From assembly GCA_030247885.1 (NCBI GenBank), contig JAPDRO010000001.1, positions 2,356,001 to 2,420,000 of the forward strand: DNA of 64,000 nt, in the 5' to 3' direction. A model generated the notes under the pieces. That model saw nothing but the letters and a program-made list of their open reading frames with translations, had not been told where the DNA came from and searched no databases. This document shows, one piece after another, positions 34,142 to 48,497 of this stretch. Position 1 is the first letter of the stretch. Every line of letters starts with the position of its first letter. Made by a program: the position numbers and the translations under genes. This DNA is from Taxawa tesnikishii (nom. ined.) (Eukaryota; Ascomycota; Dothideomycetes; Dothideales).

Positions 34142-37100
34142 ATGCAACCACAGTCTCCTGCGACTTACCAAGAAACTCTTGTTGAAAGCGTCGCTCCTGG
34201 AACCACCACCCCACCTTCGTCCCAGCATGGAAGCGAGTGCCACGAGTCACCAGACCCTCTGCGCTCAAGTAGCATTGAGAGCGGAGGGGTTGTCATCCCA
34301 CCAGACACGCTCGCAGTCTTTGCGAATGCGCAGACGCCTGCCAAGTTGTCGGGTCGCCGGCTTTCTTTCGGTGGATTGAGCCCTCCGCAGACGCCATCCT
34401 CGTCCAGTCGCAATCGCGTTGCTGAGTACGAGAGCGCGTCTGCTTCCGCTACCAAGAAGAAGAATGAAGGACCAGCCTTCGAGGTGGTTAAGAGGAGCAG
34501 GAAGCCGGGCGACAAGCGGTCGCCTATCGCGGAACTGCCTAATGGTTCGCCTCCTATCGTACGCGCAAAGACAAAGCCCCACTTACACCTCTCATAGAGA
34601 TCTTGACGCATGCTTTGGCGCATCTGTCGCCCACCGATCTGTCCTCAGTATCCCTTGTCTCTCGTCGATTTCACCAGCTCGTCACGACGCCCCACGCCTG
34701 GAGGACCGCTTTCTCCCGTTACTTCCCTGGCCCAGAGTCGATTAATGCAGCCGATAGGGAAGAGGAGGATGATCAAGGTGATTTTGTACGCACGGAACGT
34801 AGGGCTTTCACACGGGTTACAGCGCTCCCAACATGGAGAAACGAGTACGTCCTGCGTACACGTCTGCTACGTTCGCTGGCGCGCGGCAAGCCTGTTCAGA
34901 CGATCGCTTCCCCAGCTGCCGCAAGAACAGGGCAAAGCCACGTCGCTGCGCCGACTGTCGATTACGGCTCGCAGCTCTTCACTACCGTAAACCACATTCA
35001 CGCTACCTTTGGGAGCGGGCTCAATAAGCGAATGCCTCGCTTCATACACGGAGCAGACGACATTGGAGCAGCTTCCAGCAGCGATCCAAGTGTTGGAAAG
35101 GTGGACAGCTGGGGACTCAGTGACCCCACAACTCTTGTCCAGTTCACAGACCGCCATGCTGGTGACGCCTTGTACGGACTTGGTTCTGGTGAAATCGTAG
35201 GTACGCCCAACGTTATGGACGTTAGCCAGCCGTATGGTATGATATACGGTGAAGGACTTCCGGACGGGCTAGTCTACTATCGGTTCGTGGAAGAAATGCG
35301 TGGCCGCTTCCTGGCGGCATCATCGGGCATGTCTGTTCTGGAGCTTGGTATCCCTAAGGTGCTTTCAACGCGCGAGGCTATCTGCAGCGTTTGGATTGCA
35401 AAATCTTCCGCCATCACTTCCTTGACCGACGGTCTCATTGGAATGATGTCAGGCTCTTCCCTCGGTGTTCTCACTGCGTACAGCCTAGGTCCTCAAGGTG
35501 CTCGGGATCAAAAGTTCGGACGGGGAGAGATGACAGCACGCTGGGTTCTCAGTCCTGGAGTACCCGTTATCGCCATTGCGGTGGATGAGAGCTACTCGCC
35601 AAAGCGTCAAGCTCAGAACCGCATCTGGGCGGTTGCACTCAACGCCCTTGGCGAGGTGTTCTACCTGACCAAGTTCCCTAAGCGCACTCTACCTGGTCCT
35701 GTGCCTAGGTTTGATGACGGTGAGATTCGTGAGCGGTTCTCCTGGCTTACTGGACGCTCTGTCCACTGGAACATCGTTGAACCGAGCAGACGGACAGCTA
35801 GGCCGAACCCATACGATGATTCCAGTATTGACGGCAGCTACTCTCCCCGCACGTCGTGGAACGGCATGTGTCTTAGCAAGGATCAGATCAAGGCGGAGAC
35901 TCGCGAAATCGAGGACTATTTGCAGAGGAAACCGAAAGACTTCCAAAAGTCTTGCCTGGGTTGGGATATGCGAAGACGGCTCGAAGTCGATTTTGCTGGG
36001 GATGATGGCAACAACGCTGGTGAGGGGATCGTCGTGGTTGATTGTGGACTTGACGAGGATACCGTTGCTGCTGTGCGGAGGTACACCCGTTGCAGATTCG
36101 AAGACCAACCCGAGCTGCCCGAGGTCAAAGAGATTCCAGCACCGACCACCAGCAGCAACACCTTTTCTGGTGGCTCTTCCCTTTTGGTGGTCCGACGCCA
36201 ACCTCCCCGAACATGGCTCTTGCCAATAGGTTTGAGTTCTCACTGTCTCAGGACGATATACACGGTACGCTCACGCCTAGGCCAATGGCAGAGGAATGGC
36301 GCACATCCACTTTCTCTCTTGGCGGATTGAAGTCCGTTCAAGTTACAGCTGCTACCTTGGATTGTTCGACTTATGCTCTGCTCACCATCTCCGAAGACCC
36401 CTTGCTGGGCATGGCCGGTCTCTCAGCCGCTTCTTCCCCTTCAATGACGCCTCTTTCTCAGGACGACCTTGCTGCTAGCCCTGCCGACATTCCTGGCCAG
36501 CGAGCTCGTTTCGTTGCCGTAGGCACGAAGCTCGGCAGCGTTCTTCTGTGGAACATAAGGGCACCAAGCTCAAGCACAGCCGACATCGTCAACAACGTTG
36601 AGCCTGTTCGCATCATTCACACGGACTCACCTCAGATATCGTCCCTTGCAATGTCTTCGCTCTATCTGGTCCATGGCGGTAATGATGGTCTCGTCCAGGC
36701 GTGGGATCCCTTAGCTTCCACCACGGCACCGGTCCGCACGCTCAACTCTCGTTTTTCATCGCGCGCTCGCCGCCGCCTAGTCCAAGCCCAGGCTTCTCCA
36801 CAAGGCGTTGGAATCAACCTTTTTGCTGCCGGAGCGATATGCCTCGATCCTGACCCGTCTGTTCTTCGGGGCATGGTGTCTATCGGCACTCACCTTCGGT
36901 ATTGGAGTTTTAGCTCGTCTGCTGCAGACGCGTACAAATCTCGTAAACGGCAGCTTCGTCGTTCTGAGCGTGGCAGCAATTTGAGCAGCGAACGCTTTGC
37001 AGGCGTTTCAAGAGGCAATCTTAAAGACTACATTGCCAGCGAGAAGCACGAGCTCGAGCAAGAAAAGGAACAACAACGTCGCGAGGCTGACAATCTCGCT

Positions 37101-37676
37101 CGCCGATTCGGCACTGAGCTTCTTGGCAGTGACGCTAGTGAAGAGGAAATCCTTGCCTATGCCACCTTGCTCAGCGAAGAGGCTCTCGCCCAGGATCTGC
37201 AAAGGAGGTCTAGTGATACAAGTGCCACCGCTAGCACGGTCACGAGCGGATTTTGGACTGAAAGCACCGATGTGGCTACACCTCATGAAAGTCCGGCACG
37301 CCAAAAGCCCGAAACGAAGACTGACGAAGAGTACGATGCCGATGTTGCTGAGGCGATCCGGCAGAGTCTTGCCATTAATGAGTCATCAAGCCCACCGCCG
37401 GCTGAGTTTGAGGATACTTCGTTCGATATCCCGGTCCGCTACGCCACGAAGGGCCGGAAAATTTCCCCTCACAATTACTCTCCGGACAGTTTTGGTGCTG
37501 CAGGCGGCAGTAACGATAAGGAGCTCACGGATCTCGAGTTCGCGTTGCAGCTGAGCTTGGCAGAGGAACAGAGCAGACTGGATGCGCAAGCGGCAGAGGA
37601 GGAAGGGCTTCCGGTACTGACACCAACTGTGGAAAGAGGCGAGTTCGTGGGGAAGGGCAAGGGAAGAGCACGGTGA
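34142..37676 (+). CDS. F-box/WD-repeat protein with C-terminal ubiquitin-interacting motifs (Pof10-like); two single-base gaps
   Basis: This is a probable substrate receptor of an SCF ubiquitin ligase. From ATG 34142 a disordered head leads to an F-box at about residues 148-180 (LIEILTHALAHLSPTDLSSV SLVSRRFHQL). A WD-like beta-propeller follows, with weak repeats such as AICSVWIAKSSAI, RFVAVGTKLGSVLLWNI and LYLVHGGNDGLVQAWDP. A helical charged stretch and two UIM-like helices close the protein (DADVAEAIRQSLA and DLEFALQLSLAEEQ). The frame moves by one base at C4 34577-34580 and T4 36182-36185; restoring them gives 1178 residues in a single exon. The domain order matches fission-yeast Pof10 and its fungal relatives as I recall them. 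Confidence 0.82.
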
Positions 37677-37913
37677 GGGCCGGTGGAGGGTTGCGGTTCC
37701 AGCTCTTGTTCGAACTGTTTTGTTTGGTTGTTTTAGATACCTCATAGTACTCTCTGCTGCAGCTCGAGAACAAACTTGCGGTGCTGCGAGATGTGTGTCT
37801 TGTCTTGTTCATTAAACAACAGAAAGCCTAGTGGCAATACCGAGTACTTCAACAGCAAGTGAAGCGAACGGTGTTTTAACTGTTTGATTGCGCAAAGTAG
37901 TGTGGCTTGCTTG

Positions 37914-37949
<36 letters not shown>

Positions 37950-38292
37950 CCAAACGTGGCCGTGCGTCATCGAGGCCCAAGCCATTTTGAGGGAACTCCG
38001 GACCCCATGCCAAAGTCGACACATCCGCCAAAAAGAATGCCACCACAACAACACCATTAGAGATACCCCCAGCGCGTCAAAAACACCCTTCTCACCTCGT
38101 TGAATTATTAGGACGGCGCCATCTATCAGTTCCGCATCGCAGCCAAATCTCTTCCATAAAGATCTCACCGCCCGCTTCTCATCACTCTCCCACAACGCAT
38201 CACGAGCCCACCTTCCTCTGCCGGACCGCTTGACGACCATCGTCTAGTCACACAACCCTCACTCTAGCGACACCCTGAATCAGGCACACAGC
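37677..38292. other. Intergenic, F-box gene to PP2A gene
   Basis: Contains a (TGCC)n array (listed separately) and pyrimidine-rich leader sequence before the PP2A start; no gene is seen. Confidence 0.5.
37906..37951. repeat. (TGCC)n microsatellite
   Basis: About eleven 4-base units, the first two being TTGC and the rest CTGC/TGCC, uninterrupted. Confidence 0.93.
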
Positions 38293-39599
38293 ATGGACAC
38301 CAACATGGAAGACGTGGGCAAGATGCCCGAACCCCACCAACTCAGCGCACCAGCAGAACCCCTTCAACCGGAACTCTGGACAGCTGGATCGAGAATCTAA
38401 TGGCCTGCAAGCAGCTGTCGGAGGCAGACGTGCAGAGGTTGTGCGAAAAGGTGCGGATACTGTCGGGCCAGGACATACGGGGTTGAAGAGGCTGTTGGCG
38501 GGGCTGAAACTAGCAAATTGGGCTGACAATGGGAAAAATGCAGGCACGCGAGGTGTTACAGGACGAATCGAACGTGCAGCCAGTGGTATGTCGTGTCTAT
38601 ACGATGAGCGGCATCAGCGCTGATTGATGTGTAGAAATGCCCTGTCACAGTCTGTGGAGACATTCATGGTCAGTTCCACGACTTGATGGAGCTGTTCAAG
38701 ATCGGTGGTCCTAATCCAGACACCAATTACCTTTTCATGGGTGAATACATCTCCGCTACGTATCAAGTGCACGGTGCTAACGTGAGTCGCGTAGGCGATT
38801 ACGTCGACAGAGGTTACTTCTCCGTCGAGACGGTGACGCTGCTCGTGGCGCTCAAAATCCGCTACCCGGCGCGCATCACCATCTTGCGCGGCAATCACGA
38901 GTCGCGCCAGATCACCCAAGTGTACGGCTTCTACGATGAGTGCCTGCGCAAATACGGTAACGCCAATGTGTGGAAATACTTCACTGACCTCTTCGATTAC
39001 CTGCCACTCACTGCCTTGATCGACAACCAGATTTTCTGCTTGCACGGTGGCCTATCGCCTAGCATCGACACCCTGGATAACATCCGGGCGCTTGACAGAA
39101 TTCAAGAGGTGCCGCACGAGGGCCCCATGTGCGATCTGCTCTGGAGCGACCCTGATGACCGCTGCGGATGGGGAATTAGCCCCAGAGGAGCTGGATACAC
39201 CTTTGGACAGGATATCAGTGAGGCCTTCAACCACAACAACGGGCTGACACTCGTTGCGAGAGCTCACCAGCTCGTCATGGAGGGCTACAACTGGAGTCAG
39301 GACCGCAACGTTGTCACGATTTTCTCTGGTGAGTGAAGACCTCCGTCAGAGATCTCTGCAACATGGGGAAAACAGGGAATCGCTGACGTTGCACAGCACC
39401 CAATTACTGTTACCGCTGCGGCAACCAAGCAGCCATTATGGAGATTGATGAGCATCTGAAGTACACCTTGTACGTACCCTCCAATCCACATCTTGACTTC
39501 AGGCTTCCCATTCTGATGCCTCTCAGCCTACAATTCGATCCATGCCCGCGTGCCGGAGAGCCAATGGTCTCGCGTCGCACACCAGACTACTTCCTCTAG
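38293..39599 (+). CDS. Serine/threonine protein phosphatase PP2A catalytic subunit; one single-base gap
   Basis: This is the catalytic C subunit of PP2A. Six exons: 38293-38450, 38544-38585, 38635-38740, 38795-39328, 39397-39469 and 39527-39599. The metal-binding signatures are intact: [17 protein letters not shown] (split by intron 3) and [30 protein letters not shown] and the methylation tail RRTPDYFL identify PP2A rather than PP4 or PP6. The head ([16 protein letters not shown]) is the extended form seen in filamentous ascomycetes. The frame moves by one base at C4 38359-38362; one more C reads [20 protein letters not shown] and gives 328 residues. The other five exons are undisturbed. It converges on ESA1. 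Confidence 0.96.
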
Positions 39600-40258
39600 A
39601 CATACTGCTCGAAATGGCGCAAATCACACTCTTGCATGGAACGAAGGAAAACCCCCGCGATAGACTGTACACTTAATGCGAACAGCCTGTCATAGAAATG
39701 GAGAGATCACTTGATGAAACGGCCACCACATTCACTGGACTTTGTGACGTGTTTCGCATGAACGCACGCTCAAATCGTGTCTTGTTCGAAGATAGATGGT
39801 GCCCAAGCACGTCGATGGTCGCGTGTTGCGCATGCTTGACTACGAGGAACGATTCGCTTCACGGCAACGAACACGCTGCCTTATCAAAGGCGCCGTAGTG
39901 GGCGACAGGAAACAAGACATGAGTGACAAGAGGTGCCCAAGGGAAAAAGAAAATCCCAATTCTTGCTTGAGTTTTGTGGCGTGCCCCCGCCGCTCGTTAT
40001 AGTACATCTGGGTATCGTTACGATGTGATGCCAACTGCCTGCGCCAGACCCTCGTTTGACGTGCAAAAGAAACGCCACGCTGAGGAAGAGAGCAGAAATC
40101 GCCCATGAACAACGCATGTCAGACCTACAGGAGTAAGGAAATGTTGTACTCCGACTTCTCTGACTGCGTGGAAGATTCGGGGTCGGTTGGACGGAAGGCT
40201 CCCTAGGGTGTTGCCCGGTCACTCACTGGTGAAAGCATGCTCTGTGCCGGCTGTAGGG
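39600..40258. other. Convergent 3' region, PP2A and ESA1
   Basis: About 660 bp between two converging stop codons. No gene is recognised. Confidence 0.5.
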
Positions 40259-42215
<1,957 letters not shown>

Positions 42216-43214
42216 GAGGCGATATGGTGACACGCTAGGTTTGATGGATTATGCGAGCGCGGTTGCGTGAATGTTGTCGCTCGCGTGGTATACTTGATGG
42301 CCGTCGCGACGCCGGATTGCGACCGTGACGGGTGGCAAACACGACGCCGCCAAGGCTTCACGTGCGCCTTCGGCTTCTCATTTCAGTCTTCGTACGCTCT
42401 CTACAACGGCATTTCCCCTTGACGATGCTGATGCTGCTTCTACTCGAACGCACTGCTGTCACTCAGGTAAATGGACTGGGACGTGGGCCCAAGCCAACGT
42501 TTGAGTCGAGGGTCTCGTCTGTAGTGGTTCGAATGAGACTGCCTTTTGCGAAAGCCTTCGTTGGGGCTTGGCTGGGGATATATACCTACTATGCGAGCTG
42601 CTGCACTTCCTTTCCTCAACAGCCTATGCTACTGACCCAAGGTGCCGCGCAAAAGCAATCCGTACACGACTGAAAACAGCGACAGCGACAGCAAACGCAG
42701 CGGCGGTGTTCCGTGTGCGGAGTGGCCCTAGTGTGTTATTGGCACTAAGGCTTGGCCTACTCTATTCCCACTTGCCGAGCGAGCCTTGTAGTTTAATAGC
42801 CTTCGAGTGGCCTTTTGGCTTCCCTCAATTCTCTTGATGCAACCGCGGGGTTTGAAGCGGAGTCTCCACGGGGTTGGGACTTTTCGAGTGCGGAGAAAGA
42901 TAGCAGCTTCCTATTGCGGTTACAGCGCCGGCCTGGAGGCCCGAAGGCGTGTACGTGCACGTAGTGTGGACGTGGCAATGATGGATTCGAAACCTCGACC
43001 GCGGCTTGTTTCCGAGGCCTCGACATGTTGACAAGTTTACCAGGTTCCCGCGTACCACGAGGTGATCTGCGATGGACGCGCCATGCAGGATGCACCATCG
43101 GCAAAACCCCCATCGGAGGTAATCAACCTTGGGTTTAAGAGCTCTTGACTCAACTCTATCTCTCTCTTTTCCACCTTCCAACAATCTTGGAAGCCCTCGC
43201 CGTGCATCGCCAAG
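42216..43214. promoter_or_regulatory. Divergent region between ESA1 and the MFS transporter
   Basis: One kilobase between divergent starts. No coding region is supported. The last 100 bases are pyrimidine-rich before the transporter ATG. Confidence 0.5.
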
Positions 43215-44810
43215 ATGTCGAAGCAATCCCAAGATACCATGCACGATGAGAAGGCCGCCATCGAACACACCGAGATCGCGACCAAGCTCGATCCACATGG
43301 CTACCCGCTGCGCCCACAGCCCTCAGACGACCCGAAGGACCCTCTGAACTGGAACTCATGGCTTAAATTGGCCGTCGTACTGCAAGTCGCCTACCTGGCT
43401 TTCCTTGGTCCATTCACCCAAGCCGTCATCAACTCCGCATACGTGCCTTTGGCAAAATCCATGCACATCACCGTCGTGCAAGCCTCCTATCAGACCACTG
43501 TGCCTATCGTGCTTGCCGGCGTGAGTCCGCTGATTTGGTCACCGCTCGCCAACTGCTATGGCCGTAGACCAATCTTCATCCTGGTCAGCGCGGTCGGAAT
43601 TGCCGCTCACTGCGCTTCTGCGGTCGCGAAGACCTGGACTGGAATCCTCGTAGCACGAGCCTTCGTCGGCCTGGGTACGAGCGCGGGTATGGGAATTGGT
43701 GCGGCGGTGGTGGCAGACATGTACTTTATGCACGAAAGAGGTCGCTATATGGGTATCTATACGGGTGAGTTGCAAGTGTGGCAGTTTGAATGAAAGAGGT
43801 AGCACCGGCTAACGAAGACAGTCTTCGTCACAAACGGCGCGCATCTCGCTGCCATCGTTGGCGGACCAATCGCGAAGTACATAGGCTGGAGGTGGTGTTA
43901 TTGGATTCCCGGCATGGTCTTCGCTGCTAACTGGGTCGTCAATGTCTTCTGCCTGCCCGAGACCCTTTACCATCGGGACAACGCAACCGGACAATCTTTC
44001 CAACGCAACACCTCTTGGTTCAAGCTCTTCACCTTCAATCCTTCGCAGGTGAAGCGCCATGTGCGGCTGTGGGATTTCACGCATACCTTCTACATGTTCA
44101 AATATCCCTCTGTGCTGCTCCCGGTGCTGTACTATGCAGTCTCCTTTGGGCTCGGCAGCGTCTTGTTCGCAGTGACCGGATCTGCTGCGTTTGGCGGAAT
44201 CTACCACATGGACACCGTGGGAATAGGCCTCGCTATTGGTCTGTCGACCTTTGTTGGCACATTGATCGGAGAGGTAGCTGCAGGTCCGGTTTCCGACCGT
44301 ATGCTGTACGTATACGCCAAAAGCACGGCGGTGAGCCCAAACCAGAAGCGCGTCTCCAGGCGACTTGGCTGGGCTTCGTCCTCTTGCCGGCCGGAGTCAT
44401 CATTGAAGGCGTTTGCTTCCAGTACAAGACTCATTGGGTGGGACCGGTCATGGGAATTGGAATTGCGGCGTTTGGCTTGCAGATGCTGACTACCAACATC
44501 TATGCTTATGCTACCGATGTGAGTTGCAGGATGGGCAAGACATCAAATACTTTCGCTGACCGCCACCTTCTAGTGCTACAAACCTCAAAGTGCAGAGATC
44601 AGCACCTTGTTGAACTTTGGTCGCCAGGTGTTCTCATTCACCTTAGGCTTCTATATGGTTCCATTTGCTGAAGAGACGACTTGGGGCATTGCGTGGTCCG
44701 TCATGGCTATCATCGACGCGCTGCTCTTTTTGGGTATAATTGCGCTCATGTGGAGGGGCCGAGAATGGCGGGAGCGGCTGGGGGCACCGAACTTTGACCG
44801 TGATCTCTGA
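43215..44810 (+). CDS. Major facilitator superfamily transporter (DHA1-like); one single-base gap
   Basis: A proton-coupled transporter of the fungal 12-helix drug/metabolite type. Exons are 43215-43764, 43822-44518 and 44574-44810. The head is followed by DPKDPLNWNSWLKLAVVLQV, a common fungal MFS entry motif, and the loop 2-3 signature SPLANCYGRRPIFI. YMGIYTV and GWRWCYWIPGMV are typical of the family, as is CLPETLY before the long central loop. The second half has six more helices, with an ending FGRQVFSFTLGFYMVPFAEE. The frame moves by one base at A4 44319-44322; one more A reads YAKKHGGEPKPEARLQ, the usual loop between helices 8 and 9, and gives 494 residues. The substrate cannot be told. 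There is no biosynthetic cluster nearby. Confidence 0.88.
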
Positions 44811-45184
44811 TTGTGGATGCTGGTGACATGTAGTCAGAAATACGCGGACTCGAGCTTAACATGTACAAGAGCGGGTATCCGAATGAGTGAACATCTGTAT
44901 ATACACAACCATAGGAAAAATAGCAAGTGGAAGCGAGAAGAGGCGAATATGTCAATAAAGTACACTACTAAGCATCTGACCTGAACCCTGAAGATCCGAC
45001 GTCACCTTAAACAGGCAAAGGGCCTTACTGTAATTTACTACAACCCAAACCGTCCCACGCATTCATATCACACGACGTCTTCCGACTTCCTGCGCTTTGT
45101 AAACCCTCAGGAACGCATATTCAACCAACATACCCACACTACATCCGTATAGACAGGCCGCTTTACCAGGAAAATACCGCCAAG
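44811..45184. other. Intergenic, MFS transporter to SVF1
   Basis: About 370 bp, somewhat AT-rich at 44860-44970; no gene is seen. Confidence 0.5.
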
Positions 45185-46546
45185 ATGATGAACTGGGCGA
45201 AGCAACAGTAAGTCCTGCCAGTCACCAGATGCTTCACACCTGGCTCACAGTGTTCGATTGCAGGCTCGCCAATGTCGCAGGTACTGCGGAACCTATCTAC
45301 GGTCCTTCGGCAATCCAGTCTGTGTCCGATCAAGCCAAGTCGACGCCCTACACCGAGCTCAAGAAGGAGGACATGAAATGGGCTGTTATGGACTCGACCA
45401 ACGTCGAAACTCAGACTTTCTACCTCGTATCTGACAGCGGACACATTGGCATGGTACAAGTCATATACAGCAACGTAGCGTGAGCAGCAGGTTCTTTGCA
45501 GAGAATTTGTGCGCGAGGCGCTGACAGCGCGTAGCGGCATAAGGACAACGGCGCAATTCAACACCAAGATCTTCTACCCCGACCGCAAGACCCCGAACCT
45601 CTGGTCGTCCGATCCACTCGACAAGGTTAGCTTTGAAAACGACAAGCTCGACTTCCACGCCCAGGGCTGCTCTGTCCAGCTGTCGGACGATGGCAAGACC
45701 TATACGATCAAGTCGCAGACCAACAAGAAGAGCATCGTAGATTTGAAGGTGACGCAGATTGCGCCGGGATTTGTGGTTGGCGAGAACGGAACCAGCTTCT
45801 TCGGGACAGATGCGAAGAACCCCTGGGGCAAGATGAGGCATGCGTTCTGGCCGAGGTGTACAGTTGAGGGCAGCATCATCACGCAGGCGGGACCAGTCGA
45901 TTTCAAGGGCAGAGCGTTCTTCGCTCACGCTCTTCAGGGGATGAAGCCACACCACGCAGGTAAGTCTCGTCCATTCACACAAGCCCGTTGCAGACCGCTA
46001 AAGGCGATACAGCCGCCCGCTGGAACTTTGTCAACTTTCAGTCTCCAACATACTCTGCAGTTATGATGGAATTTACCACACCGCCATCCTACGGATCTAC
46101 GATCGTGAATGTCGGTGGTATCGCAACAGATGGACAGCTCCTCTACGCAGGCGCGACAAACAATGCCAAGCACACCGAAATCAACCCAGATCCCGAGAAT
46201 TCCTGGCCCGCGCCAGGTGCGGCAGTATTCACATGGACCGGCACTGGCTCAAATGGTGAGACTGTCGAAGCCGTTCTAGAAGGATCGCTCGGGGAGCAAA
46301 TAGACCGTGTGGACGTCATGGCAGAGGTTCCCAAATTCGTCAAGCAGATCGTGGCCGGCGCTGCAGGCACCAAGCCGTACATCTACCAGGTATGTGACAA
46401 CGAACGCAGGAGCATACGAAAGTACAGCAAGTCTGACAAGATGTTTGTAGTACGCTCCTAAATTAACATTGAAGCTCAAGACCAATGGAGAGGAGACTCA
46501 GGAGGAGGGCCAACTGTTCATGGAAGCCACCTTCATCTCCTCCTAG
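45185..46546 (+). CDS. SVF1: Survival factor 1 (Svf1)-like protein
   Basis: Svf1 supports survival under oxidative and cold stress and is linked to ceramide transport between ER and Golgi. Five exons: 45185-45207, 45264-45479, 45535-45959, 46013-46389 and 46451-46546, giving exactly 378 residues with no frame problem. The start [22 protein letters not shown] is the family's amphipathic N-terminus. The lipocalin-like halves follow ([57 protein letters not shown]), ending [20 protein letters not shown]. The 23-base first exon is fixed by the GTAAGT donor. A neighbouring ATG at 45188 is an alternative start one residue shorter by sequence. Confidence 0.92.
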
Positions 46547-46962
46547 GCGGAGGGTAGGGCCGTCCCGGCACGCACAAGGATCCGTCTATAAAACCTTAAT
46601 GGAAAGACTGATGTATGTAGGGGGCGTTTTGTGGTTTGGTCTACTCGTCTCATCGGACCGCTGGATCACGCTCATAAGTCGCAAAGCAGTGAACCTCTCT
46701 CTGCTATAGTAGTAATACTAATGATGGATTGATATAATTCAGGTGTCTCTTACTACATTCTCCATGGGTACGGAGAGTAGAGTTGAGTTCTTCTGCATCA
46801 GAACCCTAGTCTGCACCATGTTGTGAAGCGAGATAAGCATACAATTGCCGGGCACGGGATTCGCTTGACTAGAGGTCGTCGCGAGCCTCAAGGTCCACAT
46901 CACCACCCAAGATATTTTCGGCGAAGCTAGTAAATTCTGTATCTTCACCACTGAGGAAGGAG
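46547..46962. other. Convergent 3' region after SVF1
   Basis: About 416 bp. The minus strand at 46869-46985 encodes an acidic stretch (FDSFLSGEDTEF) in a frame other than that of the gene to its right; it may be an alternative end of that gene. Confidence 0.4.
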
Positions 46963-48186
46963 TCAAAATCGATGTTGAGCCTGCATCGGCGTTGCGGAGG
47001 AAGAGCTCGAATCCGAACTGATTGAGAAGGCTCTGGCCCTGAACCTGGGCCGCCGCGGCTTCGGTGCATGCTCTGGTTCCCCGTCAACACCCAGCAGTCG
47101 GGGTGTGCTTGGATCGCCATTAAGCCGTGGGCTTTGAGCCCGGAGGAAAGAGTCGACAGTGACGTCGACCTGACGCTTCCTGCCAGTATGTCCATTATAG
47201 AGTCTCTGTAACAACTGTTGTTCCCGTTTTATGGAATTTCCAGAAGTGCGTGCCATAGACTGGAGGCCTTTCCTTGTCGGTTGTTCTGACATCTTGACAA
47301 TCTCCGGTGTTGACTTTCTTCGCACCCGGATCGGAAGCTCGCGCTTTCGCTTCCGTGAAGTGATTACGTTGTGGTGATTCTCTTTATGCAGCTGTAATGA
47401 TCTGATGCTCGGGAAAGCTGGATACTGACACCCGGATTCATCATATCTTAGCCCTGGCGTATGCATTGCTTCGTGTTGGACCTGCTCTTGTTCGGTAGCA
47501 AACCCATCAGTGGCTCGGACACAAGGCCGAAAGCGGCACACGTAGGCAGTGGTTGCGTGGCGACGTTGAAAAGATACCAGCTGATCCGAGTGCAGGCCGA
47601 GATATGAATTGACTGAGAGGAGACGGTGGACACGCTCGCTGTAAGAGCGTCGAGCAACATCCCACGGCATCTCTTGGGTTGGGTTTAGTGACGCTTTTGA
47701 CCGTCAGCTCAAACGTGCAAAGTTACGGTGTTGGTATGCATGGGATGCCTTACGGTCAGTTGTATTTCTGGTAGTTTGGTCCACTGTCAGCCGACTCAAC
47801 ACGGTAGCACAAAGCCAATGCAGTCTTGAGTCGCCTGCGAAATGCAGCAGTTGGTTTCTGAATTTGCCGTCGTCAGGAGGCTCAACAGTATTCGGCAGGT
47901 TGTATGCGGCAGCAAGATCGCTCAACAGTTGAAGCACTTCCAATCGCTGATGAGCGCTGTTGTTAGTGTCGAAAAAGATGAGAGCATGCTCAAGCCAGTG
48001 GCTGTCAGCATATAACAGCAAATCATGCAAACCTTTGCCAACTGAGATGTCTTTGGCGGCTTCTGGCACATCAGGCTGCAAGATTGTCATGCTATGGAGC
48101 AGTTGCCGAACACAGCCAACCAAGATGTTGTAACTTGCTTTGGCTTCGTTCAAGAAAGGTCCGCTGTCTATACAGGTAACCCGCAT
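46963..48186 (-). CDS. Fungal protein with helical N-terminal domain and C2H2-like Cys/His segment, function unknown
   Basis: Two exons, 48186-47727 and 47672-46963 (54-bp intron with GTAACT donor and CACTAAAC branch), give 389 residues. The first exon is helical and hydrophobic-patterned (GLHDLLLYADSHWLEHALIF). After the junction comes a segment with paired Cys and His (AYVCRFRPC ... EAMHTPGLRYDESGC ... LQLHKENHH), resembling fungal atypical C2H2 fingers. The C-terminal third is basic and Ser-rich (RKRKRELPIRVRRKS), probably nuclear. I recognise the general type from fungal genomes but no function. The exact C-terminus is uncertain because an acidic tail is open in another frame just downstream. 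Confidence 0.68.
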
Positions 48187-48497
48187 TCTCCAGCGGCGAA
48201 CGGAAGATCAATGAAAGAAACCCGGGGCAAGGCTTGCATCCGATGTAGCATTACCGTTAGCCGCACGACAACGTGATGGCTCTTTACCAAGCAGCTCAGA
48301 TGCGAAACCGCAACACGAGCAAGGTCGAAAACATTTCTAGGAAATTTCGAAAAGTCTCCATAAAGCAACGTTGCTTATCAAGCAAATGCCTCGAAAGATG
48401 TACAACCGCAATCCCACAAGCCTCCCGGGGTATAATGCAAGCAAAGCAATCCTCTACAAAAAACCAAGAAAAACGCCGTCCTTTGCACATGCATCAT

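Noticed and set aside
47673-47726. In-frame stop splitting the 46963-48186 gene into two genes
   Set aside because: A 54-bp intron with good donor, branch point and acceptor removes the stop and keeps the frame, giving a length divisible by three.
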